Below are positions 42,880 to 53,400 of a stretch of DNA of 64,000 nucleotides, in pieces. The notes beneath the pieces are model-generated. The model did not search any database and had not been told where the DNA came from. It saw only the letters and a list, made by a program, of their open reading frames with translations. This stretch comes from Anaerolineae bacterium. Its GTDB lineage: Bacteria > Chloroflexota > Anaerolineae > Promineifilales > Promineifilaceae. Where the stretch lies: the NCBI GenBank assembly GCA_023954475.1, contig JAMLHW010000001.1, positions 1-64,000 of the forward strand. The letters run 5' to 3'. The position numbers and the translations under genes are program-made. Position 1 is the stretch's first letter; each line of letters begins with the position of its first letter.

Positions 42880-42988
42880 ACGTGTTAATTGTGCCCGCTG
42901 TCATTGTTACATTACTATACAAAAGCGGCTACCGTCTACTGTGTCGCACCGCGAGTCAATTGTAACCCATAACACCCGGCTTGCTGCG

Positions 42989-44575
42989 TCATCTACTACG
43001 TCGAAAATGCCGGATGAGCATCAATATGAATATAAGCAGCGCCAACACGCCGACACCGAGCAGAATCACGTCATTGCCCGTCAAGGTTGGTGTTGCCTGA
43101 ACGGGTGCAACACGTTCAGGCAAATCATCTGCTGCGACAGTTGCCGCCGGTGTCGGTGTCGCTACCGGCACGCTTTCCAGCACCCGCAACTTGAACGACG
43201 GTTCGGCCGATTGGTCAACTCGCTCGACCAGATACAGCGGTGGGCCACCAATAATGCACTCACCGGGACATCGGGCGGCATCCAGCGTGAGTTCGTAAAC
43301 GCCATCGCGGGCTGTAATCGATTCGGCCGAACCCATGACATCATACACCATCGCCGTTTCTGTCAACGCCGGCACAGCTACCGTTACTTGCTCCGACACC
43401 GGTGACCACAACAACCGCGTCACCTGCTTCGGTTGGACAAATGTCGCCATGACCGCCTTTTTCTGTTCCGTAATTTCGACCGAGGTAAACCCACTCAGCC
43501 GTTCGATCAACTGATCATAGGCATAAAAAGCCGGACGCTTGCTCAGATCAGTGCGCATCAAACCAAACGGCTCAGCTCCCGGCGCATCGAGAATGTCGGT
43601 GAATTTGTACACACCAATCCGTTCCGCACCCGAGCCAAAACCCAGTGCAAACGCCTGCGGCAAATACCACGCCTGTTGATCCAGGTCAACCGGAAAGCGC
43701 GGGCGCTCAATGAACACAGCCGGATCCTGATCGGGTGCGGCGTTCGTCTCTGTAATCCAAATCGCCTTCTCCAGGTCATGCTCCGCCAAAATGTCGCGCA
43801 TCGCCTCGACAATTTCGGGCACGGTGACGACGCGGAAATAGATGTGCAGTGATAGCACATCGAAAAAGTAGCCGTTGGCGGCCGCTTCCGGATCACGCGC
43901 TGCAACATCGAGCCAGCGTTTGAGATATTGTGGGCGCTTCGCTTCGATGTCATGCCAATAGGTCAAACCGGCCAGGTGAATGACCGCTTCGGGATCGACA
44001 GCTTTCATCACTTGTGAGGCGACTTTGACCATCTGATAGTAATCCTCAATACTACCGGAGAATTCGTGACCGAATGCGGACGCTTCGATATCGGGTTCGT
44101 TCCAGATGATCCAGTGATGGACGCCACGCGGCGCGTAGTATTCGGCAACTTTGCGCACGTAATTGGCCCACAGATTTTCGGGATCGTCAATCGGCCGATA
44201 CAAGCCGCGCGGTGTGCCCGTGTCGATCTCGCCATCTGTCGCCCATGCCGGTGTCTGCTTGAGCAAGCCGACGACTTCGCGGCCATTGGCTTCGGCATCA
44301 GCCAGCCAGCGATCATCGACATGCAGTGTGTTCCAGTCATCGGGGCCTGTCGGTTGAATCTCTTTCCAGTAGAACAGAATGCGTTCCCATCCCAGGTTCA
44401 TCGCCGCCGCTTCTTCGGGAACCCAGAATGTCTCAATAGCACCAAAACGCGGATCGGGATCAGATTGAGCATAGGCATTTCGGCCGAAAAGCAAACCCGC
44501 AAACGCAAGCAACACCAGGGCCGCCACAAATACACTACCTTTTTTGACTCCATCAGCTAAAATCATGCTGTTCAT
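42989..44575 (-). CDS. Secreted, membrane-anchored clan GH-A glycosidase-like protein
   Basis: 528 residues. Signal/anchor helix SVFVAALVLLAFAGLLFGRNAYA at about 14-36. A TIM-barrel domain (45-380) shows the clan-A catalytic pair: acid/base Glu160 in HHWIIWNEPD and nucleophile Glu276 in AIWITETNAA, with LSLHIYF between. The best guess is a GH39/GH5-type hydrolase; substrate not evident. Residues 385-470 form a beta-sandwich. A Pro/Thr/Ala linker and a C-terminal span (DVILLGVGVLALLIFILMLI) with RHFRRSR tail fix it to the membrane facing out. It is divergent from the cytochrome gene across about 127 bp. Confidence 0.78.
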   Translation of the reverse strand: MNSMILADGVKKGSVFVAALVLLAFAGLLFGRNAYAQSDPDPRFGAIETFWVPEEAAAMNLGWERILFYWKEIQPTGPDDWNTLHVDDRWLADAEANGREVVGLLKQTPAWATDGEIDTGTPRGLYRPIDDPENLWANYVRKVAEYYAPRGVHHWIIWNEPDIEASAFGHEFSGSIEDYYQMVKVASQVMKAVDPEAVIHLAGLTYWHDIEAKRPQYLKRWLDVAARDPEAAANGYFFDVLSLHIYFRVVTVPEIVEAMRDILAEHDLEKAIWITETNAAPDQDPAVFIERPRFPVDLDQQAWYLPQAFALGFGSGAERIGVYKFTDILDAPGAEPFGLMRTDLSKRPAFYAYDQLIERLSGFTSVEITEQKKAVMATFVQPKQVTRLLWSPVSEQVTVAVPALTETAMVYDVMGSAESITARDGVYELTLDAARCPGECIIGGPPLYLVERVDQSAEPSFKLRVLESVPVATPTPAATVAADDLPERVAPVQATPTLTGNDVILLGVGVLALLIFILMLIRHFRRSR

Positions 44576-44702
44576 AAACCGATCTTATCAGATTTGATGT
44601 ATTCTGCGCCTTTGCGCCTGCACTGCCCATTTCACGCTAACACACGCCAGGCCGACCCACTACAGGGCGCACGATCCTGAATATAAAATGGGGAGAATGC
44701 CA

Positions 44703-46574
44703 ATGCGACGTCTATCAATATTTGCTCTAATCTTTGGAATCGCACTCATTACACTGGCCACACTTGACTGGAATACCGACAGTAGCGTCGCCCATGCTCA
44801 ACTACCGGACGGTCATCCGTCCATCGCTGTGACACAGGTACCGACCACACCAAACGACTTCTTTTTGCCCGGTACGCAACCCGCAGAACTCGAAGACGAC
44901 ATTGCACCACCCTCGCAATGCATTGCATGTCACAAAAATTACAGCAGCGCAATCGACATGCCCGAAGAACACGAAACATGGCGGGCCTGGTCCGGCAGCA
45001 TGATGGCTCAGGCTGGGCGTGATCCTGTATTCTGGGCCGCACTGGACATTGCCAACGCTGACGCCAGCTTTGCCGGTGATTTCTGCTTGCGTTGCCATCT
45101 GCCGACCGCATTTATGAACGGCGACGTGACTCAAAATTCCACGATTGACGATTTCACGCCCAATCAACTCGAAGGAGTCCAGTGCGAAGTTTGCCACCGC
45201 CTCGTCGATCCGGTCTACAAAGCAGGCATAAGCCCTGAACGCGACCAGGCAGTACTGGAAGACATCGATCCACCCGTATTGCTTTCCCAAAGCGGAAGCT
45301 ACATCATAGATCCCGTCGACGAACGACGCGGCCCATTTGACTTGAGCCTGGATTACACAACAAGCCCCCATACCGGACAATGTAGTGAAAATGTCGAAGG
45401 GTACCCCGAATGCTGGCCTCTTCAATCACCTTACCACCAACAAGCGGCACTTTGCGGAACCTGTCACGACATCACCAATCCTGCATTCACCTGGGATGAC
45501 AATGCCGGTGAATACGTACTCAACGATTTGGACACCCCCAGCGATCTCGTCGACGGTTTTCCCATCGAACGCACCTACTCCGAATGGTTATTGAGCGATT
45601 ACAACACGCAGGCCGGCATCTTTGCGCCGCAGTTTGGCGGCAACAAGACATTCGTATCTACTTGTCAGGATTGTCACATGCGCGACACAACGGGCATGGC
45701 CGGATACATTGGCCTTGAAGTGATTCGCAACGATATGCCTCTGCACGACTTGACCGGAGCCAACACATGGGTTCCGACCACGCTGCCTCTCCATCCTAAC
45801 CCGACGATCAGTGGTGCGTTTGACACTGCTACCGACCCGCTTGGAGCAGATCGGCTGGAAGCACTGCAACGCGGGATCGAACGCGCCCGCTACATGCTTG
45901 AAAACGCAGCAGAAGTCACGGCAACTGTCGGCGATGGTAATCAGCTCACTGTCAAAGTAGTCAACAACAGCGGGCATAAATTGCCGTCAGGCTACGCCGA
46001 AGGCCGGCGTATGTGGCTGCAAATCGAGGGCTATGATGCGGACGGCAATCTGATCTATTCATCAGGTGCGTACAATATCGCCACCGGCGACTTGACTTAC
46101 GACAGCGACATCATGATATATGAAGCGAAACAGGGTATGACTGAAAGTCTGGCGGCGCAAGTAGGCTTGCCGCCTGGTGAATCGTTCCATTTTGTTCTCA
46201 ACAATGTCATCGTCAAAGACAATCGCATCCCGCCGCGCGGCTATGAATTTGATGCCTTTGCCGCTGCCGGTGCTGCACCGATGACCAAAAGCAATCCAGA
46301 CCCGACTCGCTACGCAGACGGACAATATTGGGATGAGGTAGTATATGAACTGCCGGATGAGGTTGTCACCGGCGTTGTCCGCTTGTTGTTCCAGGCATCG
46401 TCAAAAGAATACATCGAGTTTCTACGCGATAACAATCCCAACCCCGGCGATCCTGACAACAATGGGGCCATTTTGTTTGATCTGTGGGAGCAGACAGAAC
46501 GCAGCAAGCCGGAAGTGATGGCGGAGATCAGCTTTGGCGGCTCTCAAGTTTATCTGCCGGCTGTTTTGAAGTAG
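44703..46574 (+). CDS. Secreted multiheme (five CxxCH) cytochrome c
   Basis: 623 residues; ATG 44703 has GGGGAGA six bases upstream (ATGs at 44688 and 44697 are also in frame). A signal peptide (LSIFALIFGIALITLATL...AHA) exports it. Five heme motifs are visible: CIACH, CLRCH, CEVCH, CGTCH and CQDCH, all in the first 340 residues. The C-terminal 250 residues are a beta-rich domain with a heme-protein-like NNSGHKLPSGYAEGRRMWLQI segment. This resembles cytochrome c554/NrfB-like electron carriers of unknown partner. It is followed after 7 bp by an SF1 helicase gene, a functionally odd neighbour. Unlike nearly all other genes here of similar size it contains no TCGGCCGA palindrome, possibly a sign of recent arrival. 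Confidence 0.88.
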   Translation: MRRLSIFALIFGIALITLATLDWNTDSSVAHAQLPDGHPSIAVTQVPTTPNDFFLPGTQPAELEDDIAPPSQCIACHKNYSSAIDMPEEHETWRAWSGSMMAQAGRDPVFWAALDIANADASFAGDFCLRCHLPTAFMNGDVTQNSTIDDFTPNQLEGVQCEVCHRLVDPVYKAGISPERDQAVLEDIDPPVLLSQSGSYIIDPVDERRGPFDLSLDYTTSPHTGQCSENVEGYPECWPLQSPYHQQAALCGTCHDITNPAFTWDDNAGEYVLNDLDTPSDLVDGFPIERTYSEWLLSDYNTQAGIFAPQFGGNKTFVSTCQDCHMRDTTGMAGYIGLEVIRNDMPLHDLTGANTWVPTTLPLHPNPTISGAFDTATDPLGADRLEALQRGIERARYMLENAAEVTATVGDGNQLTVKVVNNSGHKLPSGYAEGRRMWLQIEGYDADGNLIYSSGAYNIATGDLTYDSDIMIYEAKQGMTESLAAQVGLPPGESFHFVLNNVIVKDNRIPPRGYEFDAFAAAGAAPMTKSNPDPTRYADGQYWDEVVYELPDEVVTGVVRLLFQASSKEYIEFLRDNNPNPGDPDNNGAILFDLWEQTERSKPEVMAEISFGGSQVYLPAVLK

Positions 46575-46581
46575 GTGGTGA

Positions 46582-48873
46582 GTGAAGGCACAAGACGGAA
46601 GGCCGACAGATAAACTGTTGCGGTTGCGGCCGGCGCAGGAACGTGTGCTGGCTTATCAAGGTGGCCGCATGGCTGTCAGTGCAGTGCCGGGCAGCGGCAA
46701 GACGTTTACCTTGTCGCGGTTGGCGGCGCAGCTGATCGCGGATGGACGTATTGACCCACGCGCCGGACAGGAAATCCTGATCGTGACCTACCTGAACTCC
46801 AGTGTGGAGAACTTCAAGACGGCGGTGCGGAAGCAGTTGTTGGAGCAGGGTTTGGAACCGGTCGGCTATGATGTGCGCACGTTGCACAGTCTCTCGCTGG
46901 AAATCGTCAAATTGTCGTTGAGCGGAACGGCGGCAGCTATGCCTGCGGTAATCGATGACAGCCAGAGCGGTTACTTTTTAAGCCAGGCAATTGATCGCTG
47001 GATCGATGCATTTCCGTTTGCATGGGGAGAATGGATTGCCTCGCTGCCTGCGGACAGCCCACAAATGCGGGTACGCTGGCGTGAAGTGGTTGAGCGCAGT
47101 GCGAAGGCGTTTATCAAAACGGCGAAGAATGAACGGTTTCGGCCGAATACGATCCTCGAAGCACTGACACAACAACCTGACGCTGAAGCATGGCAATTTC
47201 TACTCATGCTCACCGGCATTTACGAACGCTACCAATCCATCCTCAATCGGCAAGGCGCAATCGATTACGACGACCAAATCTGGGAAGCGACCGACTTAAT
47301 CGATACCCATCCCGCTCTGGCCGAACGTCTGCGCGAACGCTGGCCATATGTTCTCGAAGATGAAGCGCAAGACAGCGTTCCGCTTCAGGAAATCCTGCTC
47401 ACCGCACTGACCGGCCCCAGCGGCAATTGGGTGCGCGTCGGCGACCCCAACCAGGCAATTACCAGCACCTTCACCGCCGCCGATCCGCGCTTTTTCAGCG
47501 CCTTTTTGCGACAAGACGACGTGCAGGCATTGCCGTTGCCTAATTCCGGTCGCTGCGCGCCGAAGATCATTGGGCTGGCAAACCGCCTGGTCGATTGGGT
47601 TTGTGACGATCATCCGGTGCCGGAAGTTCAGGAATCGACATTTTTTCGCCAACATATCGAGCCAACCCCGGCAGGTGACGCCCAACCCAATCCGCCCGAC
47701 AGCGAAGCCAACATCGTCATCAAAGCTTACAAGCACCGTGAAGATGAGGAGATTCCGGCGGTAGCGCAACTAGCCTATCGCTACATAACCAAATTCAAGG
47801 ATCGCACAGCGGCCATTCTCGTGCCGACTAACAATATCGGTTATCTCGTCACCGAAGCGCTAGACAATATCAAATTGCCGGAAGGTCGCACAGTGCCTTA
47901 CGATAGCCTGCTGCGGGGTGGCGCCCATGAACGGCAGATCGTCGCTGCGCTTCAATCGATGCTGGCCTTGTTGGCTGACCCGCTTGACAGACGGGCTTTG
48001 CTCGACGCGTTTCACGCGCTGCGCGATCTCGAACATCCAGCAGTAATCGGGCCAATAGATGATGAAAAACGGTTTGATGCGATTCTGCAAAGTATCAATC
48101 GGCCGGAAGCGTTCTTGTTTCCCCGAGATGAAGATGAGTTTTACAGTGCATTGCCGACCGGTATCGCATCGGAGCAAGATGTGCGTCGCCTGGAAGGTTT
48201 CGGCCGATTTCTGCAAACGATCTTCAAATTGCGCCCGTTGCCCGTCGATGACCTGACCCTGTCGTTGGGAGATGAATTGTTTGCATTTAACGACGATGTC
48301 CGTGAAGGCGACCTCGCAATTGCGTATCAAATCGCCGGCATATTGCGTAGTTGGCGCGACACACGTCCCGAAATGCGCCTGCCCGATCTCGTGGCTGAAC
48401 TGGCTGCGGTAGCCAGAGGGCGGCGTTCCATCAATTTGTCAGCCAAATCCGACGAGGGATTTGCGCCCAAACCGGGCCGAATCACGTTGGCAACCCAGCA
48501 CGGAGCCAAAGGATTGGAATGGGATGCCGTTTTCCTCATTGGCAGCGACGGTTACTGGCTTCCCGGTTCACTCGACGCCTACTTTCTGGGAGTAGAAGAG
48601 TTTCTCGGAGGTGATCCGACGGCCGAAGCGGTTGCGCAACTGCATTTCTTAATGGATCGCGTCGGCCACACATTTCCGGGCCGTTCACCGACCGAAAGCG
48701 CCCATATCGGCATCATCAGCGAGCGCCTGCGCCTGCTCTACGTGGGCATCACGCGTGCCAGACGCTTTCTGCAAATCAGCCGTAGCCGCAAGACGGGTCA
48801 CTTCAATCGCGAGCGCGATGCAGAACCAGCTACCGTGATGGCAGCTCTTTATCGCTACCTTCAGTCTCAATAA
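46582..48873 (+). CDS. UvrD/Rep-like superfamily 1 DNA helicase
   Basis: 763 residues from a GTG at 46582 with an AGGTGG-type site just upstream. The SF1A motifs are complete: Q-motif/N-terminal RPAQERVLAYQGGRMAVSAVPGSGKTFTLSRL with Walker A 34-41, VTYLNSSVENFKT, YVLEDEAQDSVPLQ (motif II DEAQ), VRVGDPNQAIT (III), ITLATQHGAKGLEWDAVFLIG (V) and LRLLYVGITRARRFLQIS (VI). The 2B region and C-terminus are shorter than in UvrD/PcrA, and no nuclease domain is visible. Likely a repair or restart helicase. It may be co-transcribed with the cytochrome gene. The pair of ATPase genes starting at 49105 lies 230 bp downstream on the same strand. Confidence 0.88.
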   Translation: MKAQDGRPTDKLLRLRPAQERVLAYQGGRMAVSAVPGSGKTFTLSRLAAQLIADGRIDPRAGQEILIVTYLNSSVENFKTAVRKQLLEQGLEPVGYDVRTLHSLSLEIVKLSLSGTAAAMPAVIDDSQSGYFLSQAIDRWIDAFPFAWGEWIASLPADSPQMRVRWREVVERSAKAFIKTAKNERFRPNTILEALTQQPDAEAWQFLLMLTGIYERYQSILNRQGAIDYDDQIWEATDLIDTHPALAERLRERWPYVLEDEAQDSVPLQEILLTALTGPSGNWVRVGDPNQAITSTFTAADPRFFSAFLRQDDVQALPLPNSGRCAPKIIGLANRLVDWVCDDHPVPEVQESTFFRQHIEPTPAGDAQPNPPDSEANIVIKAYKHREDEEIPAVAQLAYRYITKFKDRTAAILVPTNNIGYLVTEALDNIKLPEGRTVPYDSLLRGGAHERQIVAALQSMLALLADPLDRRALLDAFHALRDLEHPAVIGPIDDEKRFDAILQSINRPEAFLFPRDEDEFYSALPTGIASEQDVRRLEGFGRFLQTIFKLRPLPVDDLTLSLGDELFAFNDDVREGDLAIAYQIAGILRSWRDTRPEMRLPDLVAELAAVARGRRSINLSAKSDEGFAPKPGRITLATQHGAKGLEWDAVFLIGSDGYWLPGSLDAYFLGVEEFLGGDPTAEAVAQLHFLMDRVGHTFPGRSPTESAHIGIISERLRLLYVGITRARRFLQISRSRKTGHFNRERDAEPATVMAALYRYLQSQ

Positions 48874-49104
48874 AGCCGGGAACCAGGGAACGGGGATGGA
48901 CAATCCAGATTGTGCCGCTCTTTCCGCTTGCCTTCTCGTCTGCCGTTCGTTCTCATCTAAAGTGGCAAGACCGTACAAAAATAGTGTAAACTACGTGACA
49001 TCTATTCATCGAGAGTGATCGGCCAATTTATGCCCAACACCGTGTGGCATCGTTAAAGAAGTCGGCCACGATAATATGCATTAACATTATAGGTAGTTGG
49101 CGGC

Positions 49105-50415
49105 ATGAGTTTTGACAATCCTTTCTATCATCGTGGTGCGATTCGGCAGGAAGTCCATTTTCAGGGTCGCGCAGCGGAAACCAGTCAGATTTTGGGTTTG
49201 CTGCGTAATGGACAAAGCGTGTCTGTCATTGGTCCGCGCCGCATCGGTAAAAGCTCGCTGCTCATCCACTTGTGCCGAACGCACATCCGCGAAGCACACC
49301 GTCTTCAACCTCCGCAAGCGTTGTTTGTACTGATTGACTGTCAGGAATTGGGTGGTTCTTTGGCGGAAGAAGTGTACGATGCAATTCACACGGGTTTACT
49401 TGACGCCGCCACAACGGCCGGTATTGATCTGAGCGGCTTGCCGGAATCGGGGACATATCGGGCATTGGACCGTACACTCCATCACATCTTGCAAAACGAT
49501 GCCGGCGTAGTGTTGTTGCTCGACGAGTTTGAGTTATTGGCTGCGAACGAACAGTTGACGCCCTATTTTTTCGCACGTCTGCGCGGTCTGACAACAAAAT
49601 ACGGGCTGGCGTATATCACGGCCAGCCAACGGCCATTGTACGCCATCACAGCTGATGAAGAGGTGTTGAGTTCGCCCTTTTTCAATATTTTTGTCACGAT
49701 GCAGTTGGGGTTGTTTTCGGCCGAAGATGCCTATGCGCTCATGAAGGAAAGGTTGCGCAACGCACCAATCAAGTTTGATGATGAGTTGATTGATTGCCTG
49801 ATCACGCTCGTCGGGCCCCATCCGTTTTTCCTGCATGTCGCCGGCTACCATGCATTTCAGGCTATCGCATCGGCCGAATCAGATACAGACATCTCTTTCA
49901 CCGCCATTCAGGAAGCCATAGAAGTCGAAGCTGAATCCCATCTCAGCTACTTGTGGAACAATCTCAATTCTGAGGAACAATACACCCTGGCTACTGCCGA
50001 CGGCCCCATTGACATCTTGCGCATGCTCGAACAACAATGCTTGCTGCAATCCGGCGAAGACGGTTACAACTATACGGGCAGTATTTTGCGCCGCTTCGTA
50101 CGCCGTCAACAAGTAGCCGGCTTGATTCAGGCCGATCCGTTTGTCATCGATCCCCAACGCCATCAGGTCAAAGTAAAGGGACGCGAGATCAGCCTGACAA
50201 CGTCCCAATTCCAGCTTTTGACCTGTTTAAGCGAGCGCGCCGGCCAGGTGGTACACGGTGATGATTTGGAACGCGCAGTGTGGGGTGATGTATTGCTTGA
50301 TGATCCCGATCGGCTCAAGACATTGATCAAACGCCTACGCCGCGCCCTTGAGCCTTACGGCAACTGGATCGTCAGTGAGCGTGGGGTAGGATATGCGCTG
50401 CGACCTCCGGAGTAA
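49105..50415 (+). CDS. ATPase fused to an OmpR-type winged-helix DNA-binding domain
   Basis: 436 residues, no membrane span. It opens with an NPF motif (5-7) and FQGR (19-22), then Walker A GPRRIGKS (43-50) and Walker B VVLLLDEFELL (Asp140, Glu141). The C-lobe helices resemble STAND/archaeal-type ATPases (SPFFNIFVTMQLGLFSAEDAYALMKERL, GPHPFFLHVAGYHAFQAI). Residues 346-436 are a complete Trans_reg_C winged helix: ISLTTSQFQLLTCLSERAGQVVHGDDLERAVWG and LIKRLRRALEPYGNWIVSERGVGYALRPPE. There is no receiver domain, so ATP or partner binding, not phosphorylation, would control DNA binding. The next gene starts inside its last 23 bases and encodes a receptor with a related ATPase, suggesting that the two work as a pair. 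Confidence 0.88.
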   Translation: MSFDNPFYHRGAIRQEVHFQGRAAETSQILGLLRNGQSVSVIGPRRIGKSSLLIHLCRTHIREAHRLQPPQALFVLIDCQELGGSLAEEVYDAIHTGLLDAATTAGIDLSGLPESGTYRALDRTLHHILQNDAGVVLLLDEFELLAANEQLTPYFFARLRGLTTKYGLAYITASQRPLYAITADEEVLSSPFFNIFVTMQLGLFSAEDAYALMKERLRNAPIKFDDELIDCLITLVGPHPFFLHVAGYHAFQAIASAESDTDISFTAIQEAIEVEAESHLSYLWNNLNSEEQYTLATADGPIDILRMLEQQCLLQSGEDGYNYTGSILRRFVRRQQVAGLIQADPFVIDPQRHQVKVKGREISLTTSQFQLLTCLSERAGQVVHGDDLERAVWGDVLLDDPDRLKTLIKRLRRALEPYGNWIVSERGVGYALRPPE

Positions 50416-53400
50416 GCCGCTTGCCCAAACCGGCAACGCTGCTCCTTGCGGCCTAGTGCGCCGTCTCCTGCTTTTGGCTCAACCTGTGCACCGTCCCGCT
50501 ACGGCCCTCTTTTTCTGGCTGCTCATCCTCATCGTTATCGGATTGCCGACTGCGGCACGTGCCCAAACCGACGAACGTCCCCCGGCTTACTGGCAATTCG
50601 ACGCGATTGGTCAAGTCGATAATATCGTTTCGGCCGATATTGACAAAGACGGCTTCATTGAGTTTCTCGTTTCTGCCAACAATCAGCTCGACCTTTTACG
50701 TGGTGATGGACAGTTGTTGTGGAGCTTCACGATGCCGTCGTCCGGCCTGCACATGGCTTCTATCGATAATTCGGCCGATGCTCCCCGCAACATAGCCGTC
50801 GCCGGCGAAACCGGCCTCACATTACTCGATCACGACGGCGACCCATTATGGTCGAACCCACGCGCTATTGATGCGCCTGCTGCTGCCATCGCCGGACTCG
50901 ATTACAATAACGACAACAGACAAGAACTGCTGCTGCTCATGCAAAACGGCACCGTGCAATTATATGAGCAGGACACACGCCTACTCTGGGAATTCCCCGG
51001 CGTCGATGACACAACGCACAACGCAACGCCACAGCTGATAGTGGCTGATTTCAATCGCGATGGGCAGGATGAGGCAATCGTCGGTTACTTCGACCCGCAA
51101 GGTTTCAGTAAACTGGACATGATCAGCAGTGACGGTAAGCGAATCTGGGAACGCATTATCGAAGGTCGCATCAACGCCTTGACGCCCGTTGAATTTGATC
51201 CCGATGCGCCGTTGGAAATCGGCGTCGGAACAAGCCGTGGACGGCTCCATCTGTTTTCGATCACGGGCGAGGATCGCTGGCCGCGCACACTCAATGCTCC
51301 TATAACCAGTCTGGCATCGGCCGATTGGCCGGGAGATGAACGCGTGCTGGCGGCCGGCACAAATCAAGGTCGTGTCGTCTTGTTCAATGCTGCCGGGCAA
51401 CGCGTCTGGGACAAATTTGTATGCAGTATTGAAGAGACACGGCTGGTCGATTCGGCCGAATACGAAACCTCTCGCTGTGCCGACGGGCCGGACAGCCGAA
51501 TTGATGCGATCAGCGCAGCACCGCTCGATCTCAACCGTCGGCAGCCGGTCAACCTCGTCATCACCTACACCGACAGCAACGCCACCAGCAGCGATGTTGC
51601 CAACATCTTGCTCGTCAACAACAACGGCAACATTCTCGCCGAATTCATTTCCAATTCACCGCCCGGCCTGTCGCAATTGGTCGACCTCAATCACGACAAT
51701 GTCAGCGAATTGCTCCTCACCAGCTTTGGCACCGTCGAACTGCTCAGCCCGGCGGCGACAACACGACAAAACGTCGAAAATCTGGAAGAATGGCCGTTTC
51801 GGCTACGTGCCCGCCCAACCGCTGCGATAGCCGCCGACATTGAAGGAGACGGGCAAAATGAATTATTTGTCGGGGCCAGCGATGGGCGTCTGCTGCGCTT
51901 ACGCGCAAACGGCGTCGCTGACTGGGTGACATCTCTAAGCGGCGAAATAACCGATCTACAGTTGGTAACAGGTACAACAGACGGTAGCCAGCAAACCGAT
52001 ATTGTCGTCGGCTTCAATGGGAGAGCTGAGCGCGATGGTCAGTTGCAAGGCTATCTCGATCTATTCGGACTCGATACGCAGCGCCGCTGGGCCGAACCGT
52101 TTGAACTGGCAGGTGAGTTAACGACGTTAACCGTCGCGGATACGCTGTTACAATATCCTCTGATTGTGGCCGGCTCGACGACAGGCGAAATCGTAGCACT
52201 CGACCAGGCAGGCACGCTTGTCTGGCAACAACTGCTTGACCAGCCAATAGCGCACATTGCCGTGTTACGCACGTCTGACAGCAGCGGCAACGGATCTGCC
52301 GAATCAACTGTCAGTATCATTGCTGCGCATTCGACCGGTTTCATCGCTTATGATCGCAACGGAACGCAACTCATCAATTTCTCGCGTTACCCATCGTTTG
52401 ATGAACTGCCCGGCACCGTGGCCGGCGGTGGCGAGGATGTGTGCAAGAGCGCAGCGGATTTGTTGCAATTGCTGGAGCAAGGTACGCTCAACAATGTTAT
52501 CTGTTTGGGCAGACCACTGGCTACGTGGGAACGTCTGTTGGGGCGCAGCCTGGAACTGAACAGCATGCAAACTGATGACAATGTGTATGTGCCGATTGGT
52601 TTGCAGCAATGGCGGCAAAGCGAATTCATAGGCGGGGTGCTGGACCGCGCTTCGGCCGAATTCGACAACATCACCACCGTTTATCGCGGCGACCTAACCG
52701 GTGACGGACGCGACGACGTCGCGCTCGGCAGTCTCGACGGCAGCATTTTCCTCGATCTCAGTGACGGCAGCCAATCAACTGTCGAACTGACCAGCCCCGT
52801 GTTAAATCTGACCGGCATTTCCGGCCCTAGTGGGCCTCCCGGATTGCTCGTCACAACCGAGAACGGCCTGGTCAGCCTGTACCGTTTTCAGCTCAATCAT
52901 CCACCGCTCGTCACGTCTTTGGGCATTGAAAATGATGAACGCAACAACCGCTACAACCTGGGCATGGCAATCATCGACGCCGAAGGAGACGAAGTCGGCG
53001 TCGATCTGGAATTGTACGATCCGGAACTGGATGCTTGGATATGGCAGGAACCGGCCCAATCGAGTGGCAACACTATTTTCTGGGCTATCGATCCGCCCCA
53101 ACAAGCCGATGCGCAGTATCGCATCAATTATCGTGAAGGGGCACATCTGGGGACGATTGAGCCGGGTGTATCGCTGGCAGCCGTGCCGGTTGAATCCAGT
53201 TCAGCATTGCCAACCACGTGGCTATGGTTGTTGCTGCCGATCAGCTTGATCGTCGGTTATACGGCCTGGCGGCAGACACGCTCGCCGCAGGCACAGGTGA
53301 GACGTTTCTACCGACGCCTCGTTCAGACGCCGCATCGCAGTTTGCCGCTGATCGAAGCCGAATACAATCGCAGTGGCGGGTCGCCTGATTTCCTGCTGAT

